A stretch of 64,000 bases of DNA from Cupriavidus oxalaticus (GCF_004768545.1 NZ_CP038635.1:248001-312000); one strand, 5' to 3'. Counted from the stretch's first letter, positions 52,791 to 62,487 are shown. Notes: a model not told the origin generated them from the letters alone. Program-made: numbers and translations.

Positions 52791-54581
52791 ATGCCTTTCG
52801 CCCTGCACGGCATCCCGGTCTCGCGCGGCGTCGCCATCGGGCGCGCGCACCTGCTCGCGCCCGCGGCGCTGGACGTGTCGCACTACCTGGTCGATGAAGA
52901 CCAGCTCGATGCCGAAGTCGAACGGCTGCGCGCCGCGCGCGCGGCGGTGCGCGCGGAACTGGCGGCGCTCAAGCGCGACCTGCCGCGCGACGCGCCCGAG
53001 GAGATGGGCGCCTTCCTCGACGTGCACGCGATGATCCTCGACGACGAGGCGCTGGCGCGCGAGCCCGAGGCGCTGATCCGGGGCCGCCGCTACAACGCCG
53101 AGTGGGCACTCACCACGCGGCTCGAAGAACTGATGCGCCAGTTCGACGAGATCGAGGACGAATACCTGCGCGAGCGCAAGGCCGATATCCAGCAGGTGGT
53201 CGAGCGCATCCTGAAGGCGCTGGCCGGCGCCCCCGTGCTGGTGCCCGCGCCGGTGCCGGCGCTGGCGGCGGACGGCGAGCCGGCGCCGGGCGTGATCGTG
53301 GTGGCCCACGACATTGCCCCGGCCGACATGCTGCAGTTCCGCCACACCGTGTTCCACGGCTTTGTCACCGACCTGGGCGGGCGCACCTCGCACACCGCCA
53401 TCGTCGCGCGCAGCCTGGATATCCCGGCCGCGGTTGGGGTGCAGTGCGCGAGCGAGCTGATCCGGCAGGACGACTGGATCATCATCGATGGCGATGCCGG
53501 GCTGGTGATCGTCGACCCGACCGCCATCATCCTGGAGGAATACCGCCACCGGCAGAGCGAGCGCGCGCTGGAGAAGAAGCGCCTGCAGCGGCTGCGCCAT
53601 ACCCCGGCGGTGACGCTGGACGGGCTCGAGATCGAGCTGCTGGCCAATATCGAGATGGCCGAGGACGCCGGCGCGGCGCTGTCTGCGGGTGCGGTGGGCG
53701 TCGGCCTGTTCCGGTCCGAGTTCCTGTTCATGAACCGGCGTGGCGATTTGCCGGACGAGGACGAGCAGTTCCAGGCCTACCGCGCCGCGGTGGATGCCAT
53801 GCACGGGCTGCCGGTGACCATCCGCACCATCGATATCGGCGCGGACAAGCCGCTAGACGGCCGCGACGGACGCGATGGCCGCGGCGACGGGCGGGGCGAT
53901 GACTTCGAGACGGCGCTGAACCCGGCGCTGGGGCTGCGCGCGATCCGCTGGTCGTTGTCGGAGCCGACCATGTTCCTGACCCAGCTGCGGGCGCTGCTGC
54001 GCGCTTCGGCCTTCGGTCCGGTGCGGCTGCTGGTACCGATGCTGGCGCACGCCAGCGAGATCGACCAGACCCTGGCGCTGATCGCCAAGGCCAAGCGCCA
54101 GCTGGACGAGCGCGGCGAGCCGTACGATCCCGGCATGAAGGTCGGCGCCATGATCGAGATCCCGGCGGCGGTGCTGCTGCTGCCGCTGTTCCTGCGCAAG
54201 ATGGATTTCCTGTCCATCGGCACTAACGACCTGATCCAGTACACGCTGGCGATCGACCGCGCCGACAATGCCGTGGCGCACCTGTTCGATCCGCTGCACC
54301 CGGCCGTGCTGCAACTGGTGGCGCGCACCATCCGCGAGGCCAACCGCGCCGGCGTGCCGGTGGCAGTGTGCGGTGAAATGGCGGGCGATCCTTCCATGAC
54401 GCGGCTGCTGCTGGGCATGGGCCTGCGCGAGTTCTCGATGCACCCGGCGCAGCTGCTGCGGGTCAAGCAGGAGATCCTGCACGCCAATTGCGAGCACCTG
54501 GAGCCGCTGGTCGACGAGGTGCTCAATGCCTATGACCCCGAGGACCTCGCGGCCGCGCTGAGCCAGATCGCCAGACCCTGA
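52791..54581 (+). CDS. ptsI: PTS phosphoenolpyruvate-protein phosphotransferase (EI)
   Basis: A 596-residue enzyme I that autophosphorylates from PEP and hands phosphate to HPr. The phospho-His lies in GGRTSHTAIVARSL (about 195-208), the PEP-binding arginine region in GVGLFRSEFLFMNR (about 302-315), and the C-terminal active-site Cys in VPVAVCGEMAGDP (about 522-534). An odd feature is a DGRDGRDGRGDGRGDD stretch near residues 360-375, replacing a shorter loop in E. coli EI. It follows ptsH by 58 bases and ends with a terminator that overlaps its stop. Confidence 0.94.
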   Translation: MPFALHGIPVSRGVAIGRAHLLAPAALDVSHYLVDEDQLDAEVERLRAARAAVRAELAALKRDLPRDAPEEMGAFLDVHAMILDDEALAREPEALIRGRRYNAEWALTTRLEELMRQFDEIEDEYLRERKADIQQVVERILKALAGAPVLVPAPVPALAADGEPAPGVIVVAHDIAPADMLQFRHTVFHGFVTDLGGRTSHTAIVARSLDIPAAVGVQCASELIRQDDWIIIDGDAGLVIVDPTAIILEEYRHRQSERALEKKRLQRLRHTPAVTLDGLEIELLANIEMAEDAGAALSAGAVGVGLFRSEFLFMNRRGDLPDEDEQFQAYRAAVDAMHGLPVTIRTIDIGADKPLDGRDGRDGRGDGRGDDFETALNPALGLRAIRWSLSEPTMFLTQLRALLRASAFGPVRLLVPMLAHASEIDQTLALIAKAKRQLDERGEPYDPGMKVGAMIEIPAAVLLLPLFLRKMDFLSIGTNDLIQYTLAIDRADNAVAHLFDPLHPAVLQLVARTIREANRAGVPVAVCGEMAGDPSMTRLLLGMGLREFSMHPAQLLRVKQEILHANCEHLEPLVDEVLNAYDPEDLAAALSQIARP

Positions 54582-54596
54582 CAACGTCAGGGTTTT
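54576..54596 (+). terminator. terminator overlapping ptsI stop codon
   Basis: A 6-bp stem CCCTGA/TCAGGG with a 5-base loop is followed by TTTT. The left arm includes the TGA stop of ptsI. Confidence 0.75.
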
Positions 54597-54721
54597 CCGA
54601 GCCTCCGAGGCGGCAGGAAAGACACTTGAGCCTGTTAATGAGTGCCGCTTTCGCCGCCTTCTTATCGCGCCTAAGGCAGTTTTACCACCCGATGTGAAGA
54701 GACGTTCCCACGTCGCTAATG

Positions 54722-54754
54722 GGAATTGTTATCATTTTCGATCTCTGATATTCT
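54722..54754 (+). promoter_or_regulatory. Fur box and promoter of bfd
   Basis: GAATTGTTATCATTTTC starting near 54723, read in reverse as GAAAATGATAACAATTC, matches most of the Fur consensus GATAATGATAATCATTATC. It overlaps a -35 TTGTTA (54726-54731) spaced 17 from a -10 TATTCT (54749-54754). Repressor bound here would block the promoter when iron is plentiful. Confidence 0.75.
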
Positions 54755-54806
54755 GACGTTCATTCGCAGTGGCATGCCGGTGCCACGCGCCCCAACGGAG
54801 GGACTT

Positions 54807-55112
54807 GTGTACGTCTGCATCTGCAACCAGATCACCGATCGTGAGATCCACGGTGCCGCTCACCTGGGCGTCGAGACCCTCGACGAACTGGCCGAGACGC
54901 TTGGCGTCGGCACGTGCTGCGGACGCTGCCGCGACTGCGCGCAGCAAGTGTTGCAGGAAGGCGTTGCAGCGGTGCGCAACGTCACCAAGGCCTCTCTCGC
55001 CAGCATCCAGGTTGTGGAGATTTCTTCCTGTTCCGTGTCGGGCCCATGTACCATAATGGACACTCGGGACCCGGCAGTCGCGAACGACCGGCGCAAGGCG
55101 CTGGTTGCCTGA
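54807..55112 (+). CDS. bfd: bacterioferritin-associated ferredoxin
   Basis: A 101-residue [2Fe-2S] protein that donates electrons to bacterioferritin so that stored iron is released. The four ligand cysteines fit the E. coli spacing: C4 and C6 (VYVCICN) and C38 and C41 (GTCCGRC). The start is a GTG with GGAGGG four bases before it; an upstream ATG at 54726 lies inside the promoter. It is about 35 residues longer than E. coli Bfd, with an extra tail (SSCSVSGPCTIMDTRDP...) holding two more cysteines. Fur box upstream, bfr downstream. Confidence 0.9.
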   Translation: MYVCICNQITDREIHGAAHLGVETLDELAETLGVGTCCGRCRDCAQQVLQEGVAAVRNVTKASLASIQVVEISSCSVSGPCTIMDTRDPAVANDRRKALVA

Positions 55113-55153
55113 ACGCGCCCATGTGAACTGAAAGTCAGTTCACGGCGCGTTTT
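55113..55153 (+). terminator. terminator between bfd and bfr
   Basis: A long two-part stem: ACGCGCC/GGCGCGT outside and GTGAACTGA/TCAGTTCAC inside, with an AAG loop and a 3-base bulge, ending in TTT. It starts directly after the bfd stop. Confidence 0.85.
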
Positions 55154-55239
55154 GCGCATTTCTATTCTCACCGACTGCACGCGGCGCCAATGGCGCCGCT
55201 TCGTGTTTTTGCGCGGGCCCGATGCAACAGGAGCCGCCA

Positions 55240-55719
55240 ATGAAAGGTGACAAGAAGGTCATCCAGCATCTGAACGCCCAGCTCAAGAACGAGCTGACCG
55301 CGATCAACCAGTATTTCCTCCACGCTCGCATGTATCGCCACTGGGGCCTGAAAAAGCTCGGTGACGTCGAGTACAAGGAGTCGATCGGCGAAATGAAGCA
55401 TGCCGACCGCCTGATCGAACGCATCCTGATGCTGGACGGCCTGCCCAACCTGCAGGACCTGCACAAGCTGCTGCTGGGCGAAGACACGCCCGAAATGCTC
55501 AAGTGCGACCTGAAGCTGGAGCATACCGCGCACCAGACCGTCAAGGAAGGCATCGCCTACTGCGAATCGGTCGGCGACTACGTCAGCCGCGAAATCCTGG
55601 TCGATATCCTCACCGACACCGAGGAACACATCGAATACCTGGAAACGCAGCTGGACCTGATCGACAAGGTCGGCCTGCAGAACTACCTGCAGTCGCAGAT
55701 GGAGCCGGGCGAGCAGTAA
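55240..55719 (+). CDS. bfr: bacterioferritin
   Basis: A 159-residue 24-mer iron-storage protein with haem. The N-terminus [40 protein letters not shown] is close to E. coli Bfr; Glu18 (ferroxidase ligand) and Met52 (haem ligand, GEMKHAD) are present at the same positions. It follows bfd after a terminator, so some transcripts stop before it and it may also have its own promoter. Ribosome site CAGGAG precedes the ATG at 55240. Confidence 0.95.
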   Translation: MKGDKKVIQHLNAQLKNELTAINQYFLHARMYRHWGLKKLGDVEYKESIGEMKHADRLIERILMLDGLPNLQDLHKLLLGEDTPEMLKCDLKLEHTAHQTVKEGIAYCESVGDYVSREILVDILTDTEEHIEYLETQLDLIDKVGLQNYLQSQMEPGEQ

Positions 55720-55739
55720 GCCGTCCGTCCCACAGGCCG

Positions 55740-55771
55740 GGCCGCCGCTGCAGTATGCTGCAAGGGCGGCC
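55740..55771 (+). terminator. nested hairpin after bfr
   Basis: GGCCGCC (55740-55746) pairs with GGGCGGCC (55764-55771) outside a perfect TGCAG/CTGCA stem, 20 bases after the bfr stop. There is no T-run, so it is a weak or rho-assisted terminator, or a 3' stabiliser. Confidence 0.5.
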
Positions 55772-55916
55772 AGCCCCACCGCGCGGCGCCACCCGGCGCT
55801 GCCACGTTGTTCGGCTGTAGGCAGTAACCCTTCTCATTCCAATTCCTTTCTTCATCCAGGCGTGCCTGGCCGGGTAGTGGCTCCTCCCCGGCCGGCGCGC
55901 TGCGACGGAGCCCACC

Positions 55917-56963
55917 ATGACCACCGGTCCCATCCGCCTGACCCAGTACAGCCACGGCGCTGGCTGCGGCTGCAAGATCTCCCCGAAAGTGCTCGATGTG
56001 ATCCTCGCCGGCAGCGGCGCGCAGCATCTCGATCCGCGGCTGTGGGTCGGCAACGCCTCGCGCGACGATGCAGCGGTGTATGCGCTCGATGGCACGGATA
56101 GCGGCAGGGGCGTCGTGTCGACGACGGACTTTTTCATGCCCATCGTCGACGACCCGTTCGACTTCGGGCGCATCGCCGCCACCAATGCGATCAGCGACAT
56201 CTATGCAATGGGCGGCGACCCGCTGATGGCCATCGCCATCCTCGGCTGGCCGGTCAACGTGCTGCCGCCCGAGGTAGCGCGCGAGGTGGTGGCGGGCGGG
56301 CGCCGCGCCTGCGACGACGCCGGCATTCCCCTTGCCGGCGGGCATTCGATCGATGCGCCGGAGCCGATCTTCGGGCTGGCCGTTACCGGCATCGTGGAGC
56401 GCGCCCACATGAAGCGCAACGACACCGCCACGCCTGGCTGCCGCCTGTACCTGACCAAGCCGCTGGGCATCGGCGTGCTGACCACGGCCGAGAAAAAGGG
56501 CCTGCTGCGGGCCGACAACCGCAATCTCGCGCGCGACTGGATGTGCGTGCTGAACCGTCCCGGCAGCGCCTTCGGGCGCCTCCCTGGCGTGCGCGCGATG
56601 ACCGACGTGACCGGCTTCGGGTTGCTCGGCCACCTGGTCGAGATGGCCGACGGCAGCGGCCTGACCGCGCGGCTGGACTACGCAGCGGTGCCGGTGCTCG
56701 ACGACGTGGTCGACTACATCGGCCAGGGCTGCGTGCCGGGCGGCACGCAGCGCAATTTCGACAGCTACGGCCACCGCATCACGCCGCTGACGGAGGCGCA
56801 GCGCGCGGTGCTGTGCGATCCGCAGACCAGTGGCGGGCTGCTGGTGGCGGTCGAGCTGGCCGGCGAAGCGGAGTTCGCAGCCGAATGCCAGCGCCTCGGC
56901 CTGTCGCTGACGCCGATCGGCGAAATGGTGGCGCGTGCGGCGCTGGCCGTCGAGGTCGTGTGA
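55917..56963 (+). CDS. selD: selenide, water dikinase (selenophosphate synthase)
   Basis: A 348-residue enzyme making selenophosphate from selenide and ATP. The catalytic segment [15 protein letters not shown] contains Cys17 (codon TGC, so not selenocysteine) and Cys19 with the conserved Lys20. Further landmarks are [32 protein letters not shown] and [15 protein letters not shown] [20 protein letters not shown]. It is followed after 11 bases by selU, so selenophosphate here is surely used for tRNA; selA/selB/selC are not in the window. Confidence 0.95.
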   Translation: MTTGPIRLTQYSHGAGCGCKISPKVLDVILAGSGAQHLDPRLWVGNASRDDAAVYALDGTDSGRGVVSTTDFFMPIVDDPFDFGRIAATNAISDIYAMGGDPLMAIAILGWPVNVLPPEVAREVVAGGRRACDDAGIPLAGGHSIDAPEPIFGLAVTGIVERAHMKRNDTATPGCRLYLTKPLGIGVLTTAEKKGLLRADNRNLARDWMCVLNRPGSAFGRLPGVRAMTDVTGFGLLGHLVEMADGSGLTARLDYAAVPVLDDVVDYIGQGCVPGGTQRNFDSYGHRITPLTEAQRAVLCDPQTSGGLLVAVELAGEAEFAAECQRLGLSLTPIGEMVARAALAVEVV

Positions 56964-56974
56964 GGCCGGCTGAC

Positions 56975-58078
56975 ATGCGTGCTGATACCGCGGACTTCCG
57001 CAGCCTGTTTCTCAGCGGCGTGCCGATGCTGGACGTGCGGGCGCCGCTGGAGTTCGCGCGCGGCGCCTTTCCGGGCGCGGTCAACCTGCCGCTGATGGAT
57101 GATGCCGAGCGGCACGCCGTCGGCCTGTGCTACGCGCAGAAAGGGCAGGAGGCCGCGATCGAGCTCGGGCACCAGCTGGTGTCGGGCGAACTCAAGTCGG
57201 CGCGCATCGCCGGCTGGTCGGACTTTGCCCGTGCGCATCCGGACGGCTACCTGTATTGCTTCCGCGGCGGGCTGCGCTCGCAGCTGGTGCAGCAATGGCT
57301 GCATGACGCGGGCATCAACTATCCGCGCGTGACGGGCGGCTACAAGGCGATGCGCGCCTTCCTGATCGCGACCCTCGACGAGGCGGCGGCGGGACAGCAG
57401 TGGCTGGTGCTGGGCGGCATGACCGGCAGCGGCAAGACCGACGTGCTGGCCGACGTGCCGGCCGCGCTCGATCTCGAGGGCCATGCGCGGCACCGCGGCT
57501 CGGCCTTTGGCCGGCGCGCGCAGGCGCAGCCGCCGCAGGTGGACTTCGAGAACGCGCTGGCGATCGATGTGCTGCGCCGTATCGAGGCCCGCTTCCGCGC
57601 GCTGGTGGTGGAAGACGAGGGCCGCTTTATCGGCAGCCGCGATGTGCCGCAGGCGCTGGCGCAGCGCATGCAGGCCAGTCCGCTGGTGTGGCTGGAGGCG
57701 TCTTTCGAGGAACGCGTGGAGCGCGTGCTGCGCGACTACGTGCAGGACCTGGCGGCGGAATTCGTCGCCGGGCATGGCGACGGCATGGGTTTCGACGCCT
57801 ATTCCGCCCGCCTGCGCGAAGCCATGGAGGCGATCGCGCCGCGGCTCGGGGGTGAGCGCTACGGCAAGTTGTCGGCGTTGCTGGAGCAGGCGCTGGCGCG
57901 GCAGGCCGGGTCAGGCGACGTGGCGCTGCACCGCGGCTGGATCGAGATCCTGCTGCGCGACTACTACGATCCCATGTATGCCTACCAGCGCGCGCAGCGC
58001 GAGCCGCGCATCGTGTTCCGCGGCGACCGCGCCGCGGTCACCGACTGGCTGCTCGCGCACGCGGCGCCGCAAGACTGA
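56975..58078 (+). CDS. selU: tRNA 2-selenouridine synthase (SelU/MnmH)
   Basis: A 367-residue enzyme that replaces the sulfur of 2-thiouridine at the wobble position of some tRNAs with selenium, using selenophosphate and a geranylated intermediate. It has an N-terminal rhodanese domain (about 5-130) with the active Cys95 in [12 protein letters not shown] and a C-terminal P-loop domain with [12 protein letters not shown] (about 147-158). It is 11 bases from selD, the standard selD-selU pairing. The frame is open upstream inside selD; ATG 56975 fits the family. Confidence 0.92.
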   Translation: MRADTADFRSLFLSGVPMLDVRAPLEFARGAFPGAVNLPLMDDAERHAVGLCYAQKGQEAAIELGHQLVSGELKSARIAGWSDFARAHPDGYLYCFRGGLRSQLVQQWLHDAGINYPRVTGGYKAMRAFLIATLDEAAAGQQWLVLGGMTGSGKTDVLADVPAALDLEGHARHRGSAFGRRAQAQPPQVDFENALAIDVLRRIEARFRALVVEDEGRFIGSRDVPQALAQRMQASPLVWLEASFEERVERVLRDYVQDLAAEFVAGHGDGMGFDAYSARLREAMEAIAPRLGGERYGKLSALLEQALARQAGSGDVALHRGWIEILLRDYYDPMYAYQRAQREPRIVFRGDRAAVTDWLLAHAAPQD

Positions 58079-58099
58079 GCGGCAGCCCCATTCGCGCGA

Positions 58100-58864
58100 T
58101 CAGTGCCCGCCGCACACCGGGCAATCCGGCGTGCGCGCCAGCCGCATTGTGGTCCATTCCATCGTCAGCGCGTTGACCATCAGCAGCCGTCCCGCCAGGC
58201 TCTCGCCCACGCCGGCCAGCAGCTTGAGTGCCTCGGCCGCCTGCACCGTGCCGACCATGCCGACCAGCGGCGCGAACACGCCCATGGTGGCGCAGGCCAC
58301 TTCGGGCGCGGGCTCTGCCGGCGGGAACAGGCAGGCGTAGCAGGGCGCTTCGGGCTGGCGCCGGTCGAACACGCTGATCTGGCCGTCGAAGCGCAGCGCC
58401 GCCCCCGACACCAGCGGCACGTTGTGGTGCACGCAGGCGCGGTTGACCGCCTGGCGCGTGGCAAAGTTGTCGCAGCAGTCCAGCACCACGCTGGCCGAGG
58501 CGACCAGCTGTTCCAGCTCCGCATCGCCCACGCGCGCCGGCACCGTGACAATGTCCAGCCCCGGGTTGATGCGCAGCATGCCTTCGCGCGCCGAGTCGAC
58601 CTTGGGCCTGCCGACGTTGGCGGTGGTATGGATGATCTGGCGCTGCAGGTTGGTCAGGTCGACCTCGTCGTTGTCGACGATGGTGATGCGGCCCACGCCG
58701 GCCGAGGCCAGGAAGGGCAGCGCGGCGGCGCCCAGGCCGCCGGCGCCGATCACCAGCGCGTGGCCGGCCAGCAGGCGCCGCTGGCCTTCGATGCCGAGTT
58801 CGTCCAGCAGGATGTGCCGGGAGTAGCGCAGCAGCTGTTCGTCGTTGAGGCCGTCGTCGCTCAT
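58100..58864 (-). CDS. moeB: ThiF/MoeB/HesA family adenylyltransferase
   Basis: A 254-residue E1-like enzyme that adenylates the C-terminus of a ubiquitin-like sulfur carrier (MoaD or ThiS). The nucleotide motif is VIGAGGLGAAALPFLASAGVGRITIVDNDEVDLTNLQRQ (about 33-71), and zinc cysteines pair as CYAC (about 172-175) and CPVC (about 249-252). MoeB and ThiF cannot be separated with certainty without a neighbouring carrier gene; none is near. The start MSDDGLNDEQLLRYSRHILL is typical of the family. Convergent with selU. Confidence 0.88.
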   Translation of the reverse strand: MSDDGLNDEQLLRYSRHILLDELGIEGQRRLLAGHALVIGAGGLGAAALPFLASAGVGRITIVDNDEVDLTNLQRQIIHTTANVGRPKVDSAREGMLRINPGLDIVTVPARVGDAELEQLVASASVVLDCCDNFATRQAVNRACVHHNVPLVSGAALRFDGQISVFDRRQPEAPCYACLFPPAEPAPEVACATMGVFAPLVGMVGTVQAAEALKLLAGVGESLAGRLLMVNALTMEWTTMRLARTPDCPVCGGH

Positions 58865-58944
58865 GATGAAATCCGGAACAAGGCAGAAGAGGAGCGCGGT
58901 GTTGGGTGCTCCCAAGCCGCCCGAGCTAGCCTAAGCAAGGTGTT

Positions 58945-58974
58945 CTCCCTCTCCCCCTCAGCGGGAGAGGGGAG
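58945..58974. repeat. CTCCCCTCTCCC-type palindrome, imperfect
   Basis: CTCCCTCTCCCCCTCAGC followed by GGGAGAGGGGAGG, an imperfect member of the dispersed palindrome family, between the moeB-like and ctpA genes. It may help end ctpA transcripts. Confidence 0.6.
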
Positions 58975-58983
58975 GAACCCCCC

Positions 58984-60573
58984 TTAGGGCGCCTTGCCGG
59001 TCGGCGTCCCCAGCGGCTCGCCGATCGGCGCGCTCGCCGGTGGCTGCTTGCCCGGGGCCGGAGCAGCGGGTTTGGCGGCCGGCTTGGCGCCGCCCTTCGG
59101 CTTCGCCGCCTTGCCGTTGTCAGCCGGCGGGTTGGTTTCCAGCTTTGACTTGGAACGCTTGACCGGCTGGCCGTTGAGCTGCGCGATCGCCTGCTGCAGC
59201 ATGAAGTCGTCGGCGGAGCCGAATTCAACCGGCTTCTTGCGGCGTTCCTTCTCGCGCTCTTCCGGCGACTTCTTCGCGTTCTCTTCTTCCAGGCGGCGCA
59301 GTTCCTCGACGCGGCGCTGCTCGCGCTCGGTCATTTCCGGCTCTTCCGATTCCTGCTTGTTGTGCAGGTGGCGTTCGGTGTCGATCTCGCGCGTGATCAG
59401 CGCGTCGTCCGGATCGCCCTCGGGGTTCTGGTCGACCGGGATATCCGGGCGGATGCCCTTGGCCTGGATCGACTTGCCGCTCGGCGTGTAGTAGTACGCG
59501 ATGGTCAGCTTGATGCCGGTGTCGTTGGTCAGCGGCCGCACGGTCTGCACCGAGCCCTTGCCGAACGTGGTCTTGCCCATGATCTGGGCGCGGTGGTGAT
59601 CCTGCAGCGCGCCCGCGACGATCTCGGAAGCCGAGGCCGAGTAGGCGTTGGTCAGCACCACCATCGGGATCTTCTTGTACAGCGCGGGCAGGCTCTTGAG
59701 CGGATCGTCTTCCAGCGACGACAGGCGGTAGTTGTTGTACGACGCCTTGTAGGTACGCTTGGCATCGGGCACCTGGCCGTTGGTCGAGACCACGGTGGAG
59801 TCTTCCGGCAGGAAGGCCGCGGCCACGCCGACCGCGCCCTGCAGCACGCCGCCGCCGTTGTTGCGCAGGTCCAGCACCAGGCCCTTCATGTTGGGGTTCT
59901 TCTGCGCCAGTTCGGCCAGCTTGCGCGACAGGTCGGCAACGGTACGTTCCTGGAAACTGGTCAGGCGCACCCAGCCGATATTGTTGTCGAGCATCTTGGC
60001 CTTGACCGACTGCACGCGGATCTCGGCGCGCGTGATCGAGACCGGGAAGGTACGTTCCTCGCTCTTGCGGTAGATGGTCAGCGTGACCTTGGTGCCCGGC
60101 TCGCCGCGCATGCGCTTGACCGCCTGCTCCAGCGGCAGGCCGCGCACCGGCTTGTCGTCGATGCGGGTGATCAGGTCGCCCGGCTGGATGCCGGCGCGGA
60201 ACGCGGGCGTGTCCTCGATCGGGTTAATCACCTTGACCAGGCCTTCTTCCTGCGAGATCTCGATGCCGAGGCCGGCAAAGCGGCCGCGGGTGCCTTCCTG
60301 CAGTTCCTTGAAATCCTTCTCGTCCAGGTAGGACGAATGCGGGTCGAGGCTGGCGACCATGCCCTTGATGGCCTCGGTCAGCAGCTTCTTGTCATCGACC
60401 GGCTCGACGTATTCGCGCTTGATCTGCCCGAAGATATCGGCCATCAGCCGCAACTGGTCCAGCGGCAGGGGGCCCGATGAGTTCTGTGCGGTCGCCGAGA
60501 TCTGCAGCGTGGCGAGCACGCCGGCGACGAGGCCGACAGAAACTAGACTGATGTTCTTGAGCGTCTTGCGCAT
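58984..60573 (-). CDS. ctpA: C-terminal processing protease CtpA (S41 family)
   Basis: A 529-residue periplasmic serine protease with an N-terminal signal/anchor (ISLVSVGLVAGVLATLQISATA, about 8-29), an S41 N-terminal domain, a PDZ domain (about 95-175; FAGLGIEISQEEGLVKVINPIEDTPAF, AGIQPGDLITRIDDKPV) and the S41 catalytic core. The nucleophile Ser and general base Lys are in NAYSASASEIVAGAL and MGKTTFGKGSVQ. The last 150 residues are a charged, then Pro/Ala/Lys-rich tail that is probably disordered. It lies downstream of gpmA in the same direction, the usual order in this group. Confidence 0.93.
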   Translation of the reverse strand: MRKTLKNISLVSVGLVAGVLATLQISATAQNSSGPLPLDQLRLMADIFGQIKREYVEPVDDKKLLTEAIKGMVASLDPHSSYLDEKDFKELQEGTRGRFAGLGIEISQEEGLVKVINPIEDTPAFRAGIQPGDLITRIDDKPVRGLPLEQAVKRMRGEPGTKVTLTIYRKSEERTFPVSITRAEIRVQSVKAKMLDNNIGWVRLTSFQERTVADLSRKLAELAQKNPNMKGLVLDLRNNGGGVLQGAVGVAAAFLPEDSTVVSTNGQVPDAKRTYKASYNNYRLSSLEDDPLKSLPALYKKIPMVVLTNAYSASASEIVAGALQDHHRAQIMGKTTFGKGSVQTVRPLTNDTGIKLTIAYYYTPSGKSIQAKGIRPDIPVDQNPEGDPDDALITREIDTERHLHNKQESEEPEMTEREQRRVEELRRLEEENAKKSPEEREKERRKKPVEFGSADDFMLQQAIAQLNGQPVKRSKSKLETNPPADNGKAAKPKGGAKPAAKPAAPAPGKQPPASAPIGEPLGTPTGKAP

Positions 60574-60774
60574 GAGGGCTGCCTGAACGTGTACGGATTG
60601 TACGTATGGGGATTATGCCGGCTGCGGGCGCCCGGCGCCGGGGAGACCGGGTTAGCGGGGCGCCTGTGTCCGACAGTATAAGGGCGTGCGGGGAAACGGA
60701 CCTGCCACGTCCCGGTTCAGGGTGGGCGGCCGCACATCGGCGCACCAGCGCCGGCACGGCTGCCCGGGCGGGCG

Positions 60775-61521
60775 TCAGCGCGCCTTGCCCTGGTTGGCCA
60801 CGGCCGCCAGCGAGGCGGCGATGGCTTCCTGGTCGCCCAGGTAGTAGTGGCGGATCGGGCGCAGGTCGGCGTCCAGCTCGTACACGAGCGGGGTGCCGTT
60901 GGGGATGTTGAGTCCAACGATATCGTCATCCGAAATCTGGTCCAGGTACTTCACCAGCGCGCGGATGCTGTTGCCGTGCGCGGCAATGACCACACGCTTG
61001 CCGGATTTGATGTCGGGAGCGATCGATTCGTTCCACAGCGGCATCACGCGGGCAACCGTGTCCTTCAGGCACTCGGTCAGCGGGATCTCGTTGCGCGGCA
61101 CATTGGCGTAGCGCGGATCGTCGAACGAGGCACGCGGATCGGCCGGCTCCAGCGCCGGGGGCGGCGTGTCATAGCTGCGGCGCCACACCAGCACCTGCTC
61201 GTCGCCGAACTTGGCGGCGGTCTCGGCCTTGTTCAGCCCGGCGAGCGCGCCGTAGTGGCGTTCGTTCAGGCGCCATTCGTTGCGCACCGGGATCCACATC
61301 AGGTCCATTTCGTCCTGCACGTGCCACAGGGTGCGGATGGCGCGCTTGAGCACCGAGGTGTAAGCGATGTCGAAGTCGAAGCCGGCTTCCTTGAGCAGCT
61401 TGCCGGACTGGCGGGCCTGGGCGGCGCCGGTTTCGGTCAGGTCGACGTCGACCCAGCCGGTGAAGCGGTTTTCAAGGTTCCAGGTGGATTCGCCGTGGCG
61501 GATAAGGACGAGCTTGTACAT
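60775..61521 (-). CDS. gpmA: 2,3-bisphosphoglycerate-dependent phosphoglycerate mutase
   Basis: A 248-residue glycolytic enzyme interconverting 3- and 2-phosphoglycerate. The phospho-accepting His9 is in [20 protein letters not shown], with the second catalytic His in [17 protein letters not shown] (about 181-197) and the [14 protein letters not shown] loop (about 88-101). Length and motifs match dPGM. The frame is open upstream, but [12 protein letters not shown] is the conserved start. It is divergent from the rhodanese gene across a 190-base spacer. Confidence 0.95.
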   Translation of the reverse strand: MYKLVLIRHGESTWNLENRFTGWVDVDLTETGAAQARQSGKLLKEAGFDFDIAYTSVLKRAIRTLWHVQDEMDLMWIPVRNEWRLNERHYGALAGLNKAETAAKFGDEQVLVWRRSYDTPPPALEPADPRASFDDPRYANVPRNEIPLTECLKDTVARVMPLWNESIAPDIKSGKRVVIAAHGNSIRALVKYLDQISDDDIVGLNIPNGTPLVYELDADLRPIRHYYLGDQEAIAASLAAVANQGKAR

Positions 61522-61712
61522 GCTGCTGCTTCCAGAGAGTAGGTAACCTGCGTGCGTCCGCGCCGTCACCTGGTCCGAAGTGCGCCGAAGTTCTCCATGG
61601 GCGTCCCATGTCTCGGACAGGCGACAATGACGGGTGGCCCGCTGCGGCAGGGGCCCGGACGCCAAACCGCGTATTTTATAATGCCGCCGACCCAACCTAC
61701 CGGAAAGCCAAC

Positions 61713-62126
61713 GTGAATTTCTTTGCCGACTACAACAACCTCGCCCTGATCGCCCTGGCCGTGGTCTCCGGCGGCCTGCTGGCCTGGCCTGCGATCTCGC
61801 GCAGCACCGGCGCCAAGTCCGTCAATACGGCCGCCGCCACGCAGCTGATCAACAAGCGTGGCGCCGTCGTGGTCGACATCCGCGAGCCCGCCGAGTATGC
61901 CAAGGGCCACCTGCCGCAGGCCAAGAGCGCCCCGCTGGCCGACCTGGCGTCGCGCGCAGCGGGTCTTGCAAAGGACAAGACGGCCCCCATCATCGTGGTA
62001 TGCCAGAATGGCCAGCGCTCGGGCAAGGCCCAGGCAGCGCTGAAGGAAGCCGGTTACAGTGAGATCTATGCGCTCGAGGGCGGCATCGCCGCCTGGCAGC
62101 AGGCAGGTCTGCCGCTGGTCAAGTAA
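61713..62126 (+). CDS. membrane-anchored rhodanese-like protein (YibN-like)
   Basis: A 137-residue protein with one N-terminal membrane helix ([21 protein letters not shown], about 8-28) and a rhodanese domain (about 40-135) with [17 protein letters not shown] and the active-site loop [13 protein letters not shown], Cys at about residue 92. It starts with GTG. The order rhodanese-grxC-secB-gpsA is the same as yibN-grxC-secB-gpsA in E. coli. It probably transfers sulfane sulfur at the membrane, but the acceptor is unknown. Confidence 0.9.
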   Translation: MNFFADYNNLALIALAVVSGGLLAWPAISRSTGAKSVNTAAATQLINKRGAVVVDIREPAEYAKGHLPQAKSAPLADLASRAAGLAKDKTAPIIVVCQNGQRSGKAQAALKEAGYSEIYALEGGIAAWQQAGLPLVK

Positions 62127-62229
62127 GCCCGGCTAAGCAAGCCCCGGATCCCGCAGGCAATTCCGCCGCATCCATCACAGTGCGCCCGGTTCGCCAGGCG
62201 CGCCGCATTCGTATTGAAGGAGAACCCGC

Positions 62230-62487
62230 ATGGCCCGCGTCGTCATGTACAGCACCATGGTGTGCCCGTATTGCAACATGGCCGAGCGCCTGCTCAAGTC
62301 CCGCGGGGTCGAGACGATCGAGAAGATCCTGATCGACCGCGAACCGGGCAAGCGCGAAGAGATGATGTCGCGCACCGGGCGCCGTACCGTGCCGCAGATC
62401 TACATCGACGAGACCCATGTGGGCGGCTTCGACGACCTTTCGGCGCTGGACCGCAAGGGCGGCCTGGTGTCGCTGCTGGCGGCCTGA
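62230..62487 (+). CDS. grxC: glutaredoxin 3
   Basis: An 85-residue glutaredoxin with the dithiol active site CPYC at residues 12-15 (STMVCPYCNMAERLL), the glutathione-binding TVPQIYID (about 53-60) and GGFDDL (about 65-70). It uses glutathione to reduce disulfides such as ribonucleotide reductase. Ribosome site AAGGAG precedes the ATG. It is part of the conserved grxC-secB-gpsA string. Confidence 0.95.
   Translation: MARVVMYSTMVCPYCNMAERLLKSRGVETIEKILIDREPGKREEMMSRTGRRTVPQIYIDETHVGGFDDLSALDRKGGLVSLLAA

Noticed and set aside
55960..55980. Selenocysteine codon in selD
   Set aside because: The catalytic position 17 is coded by TGC (Cys), and no in-frame TGA or SECIS-like need is present.
56543..56974. 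Upstream extension of the selU frame as part of the gene
   Set aside because: This stretch overlaps selD in another frame and is Arg/Gly-rich. The family start and spacing fit ATG 56975.
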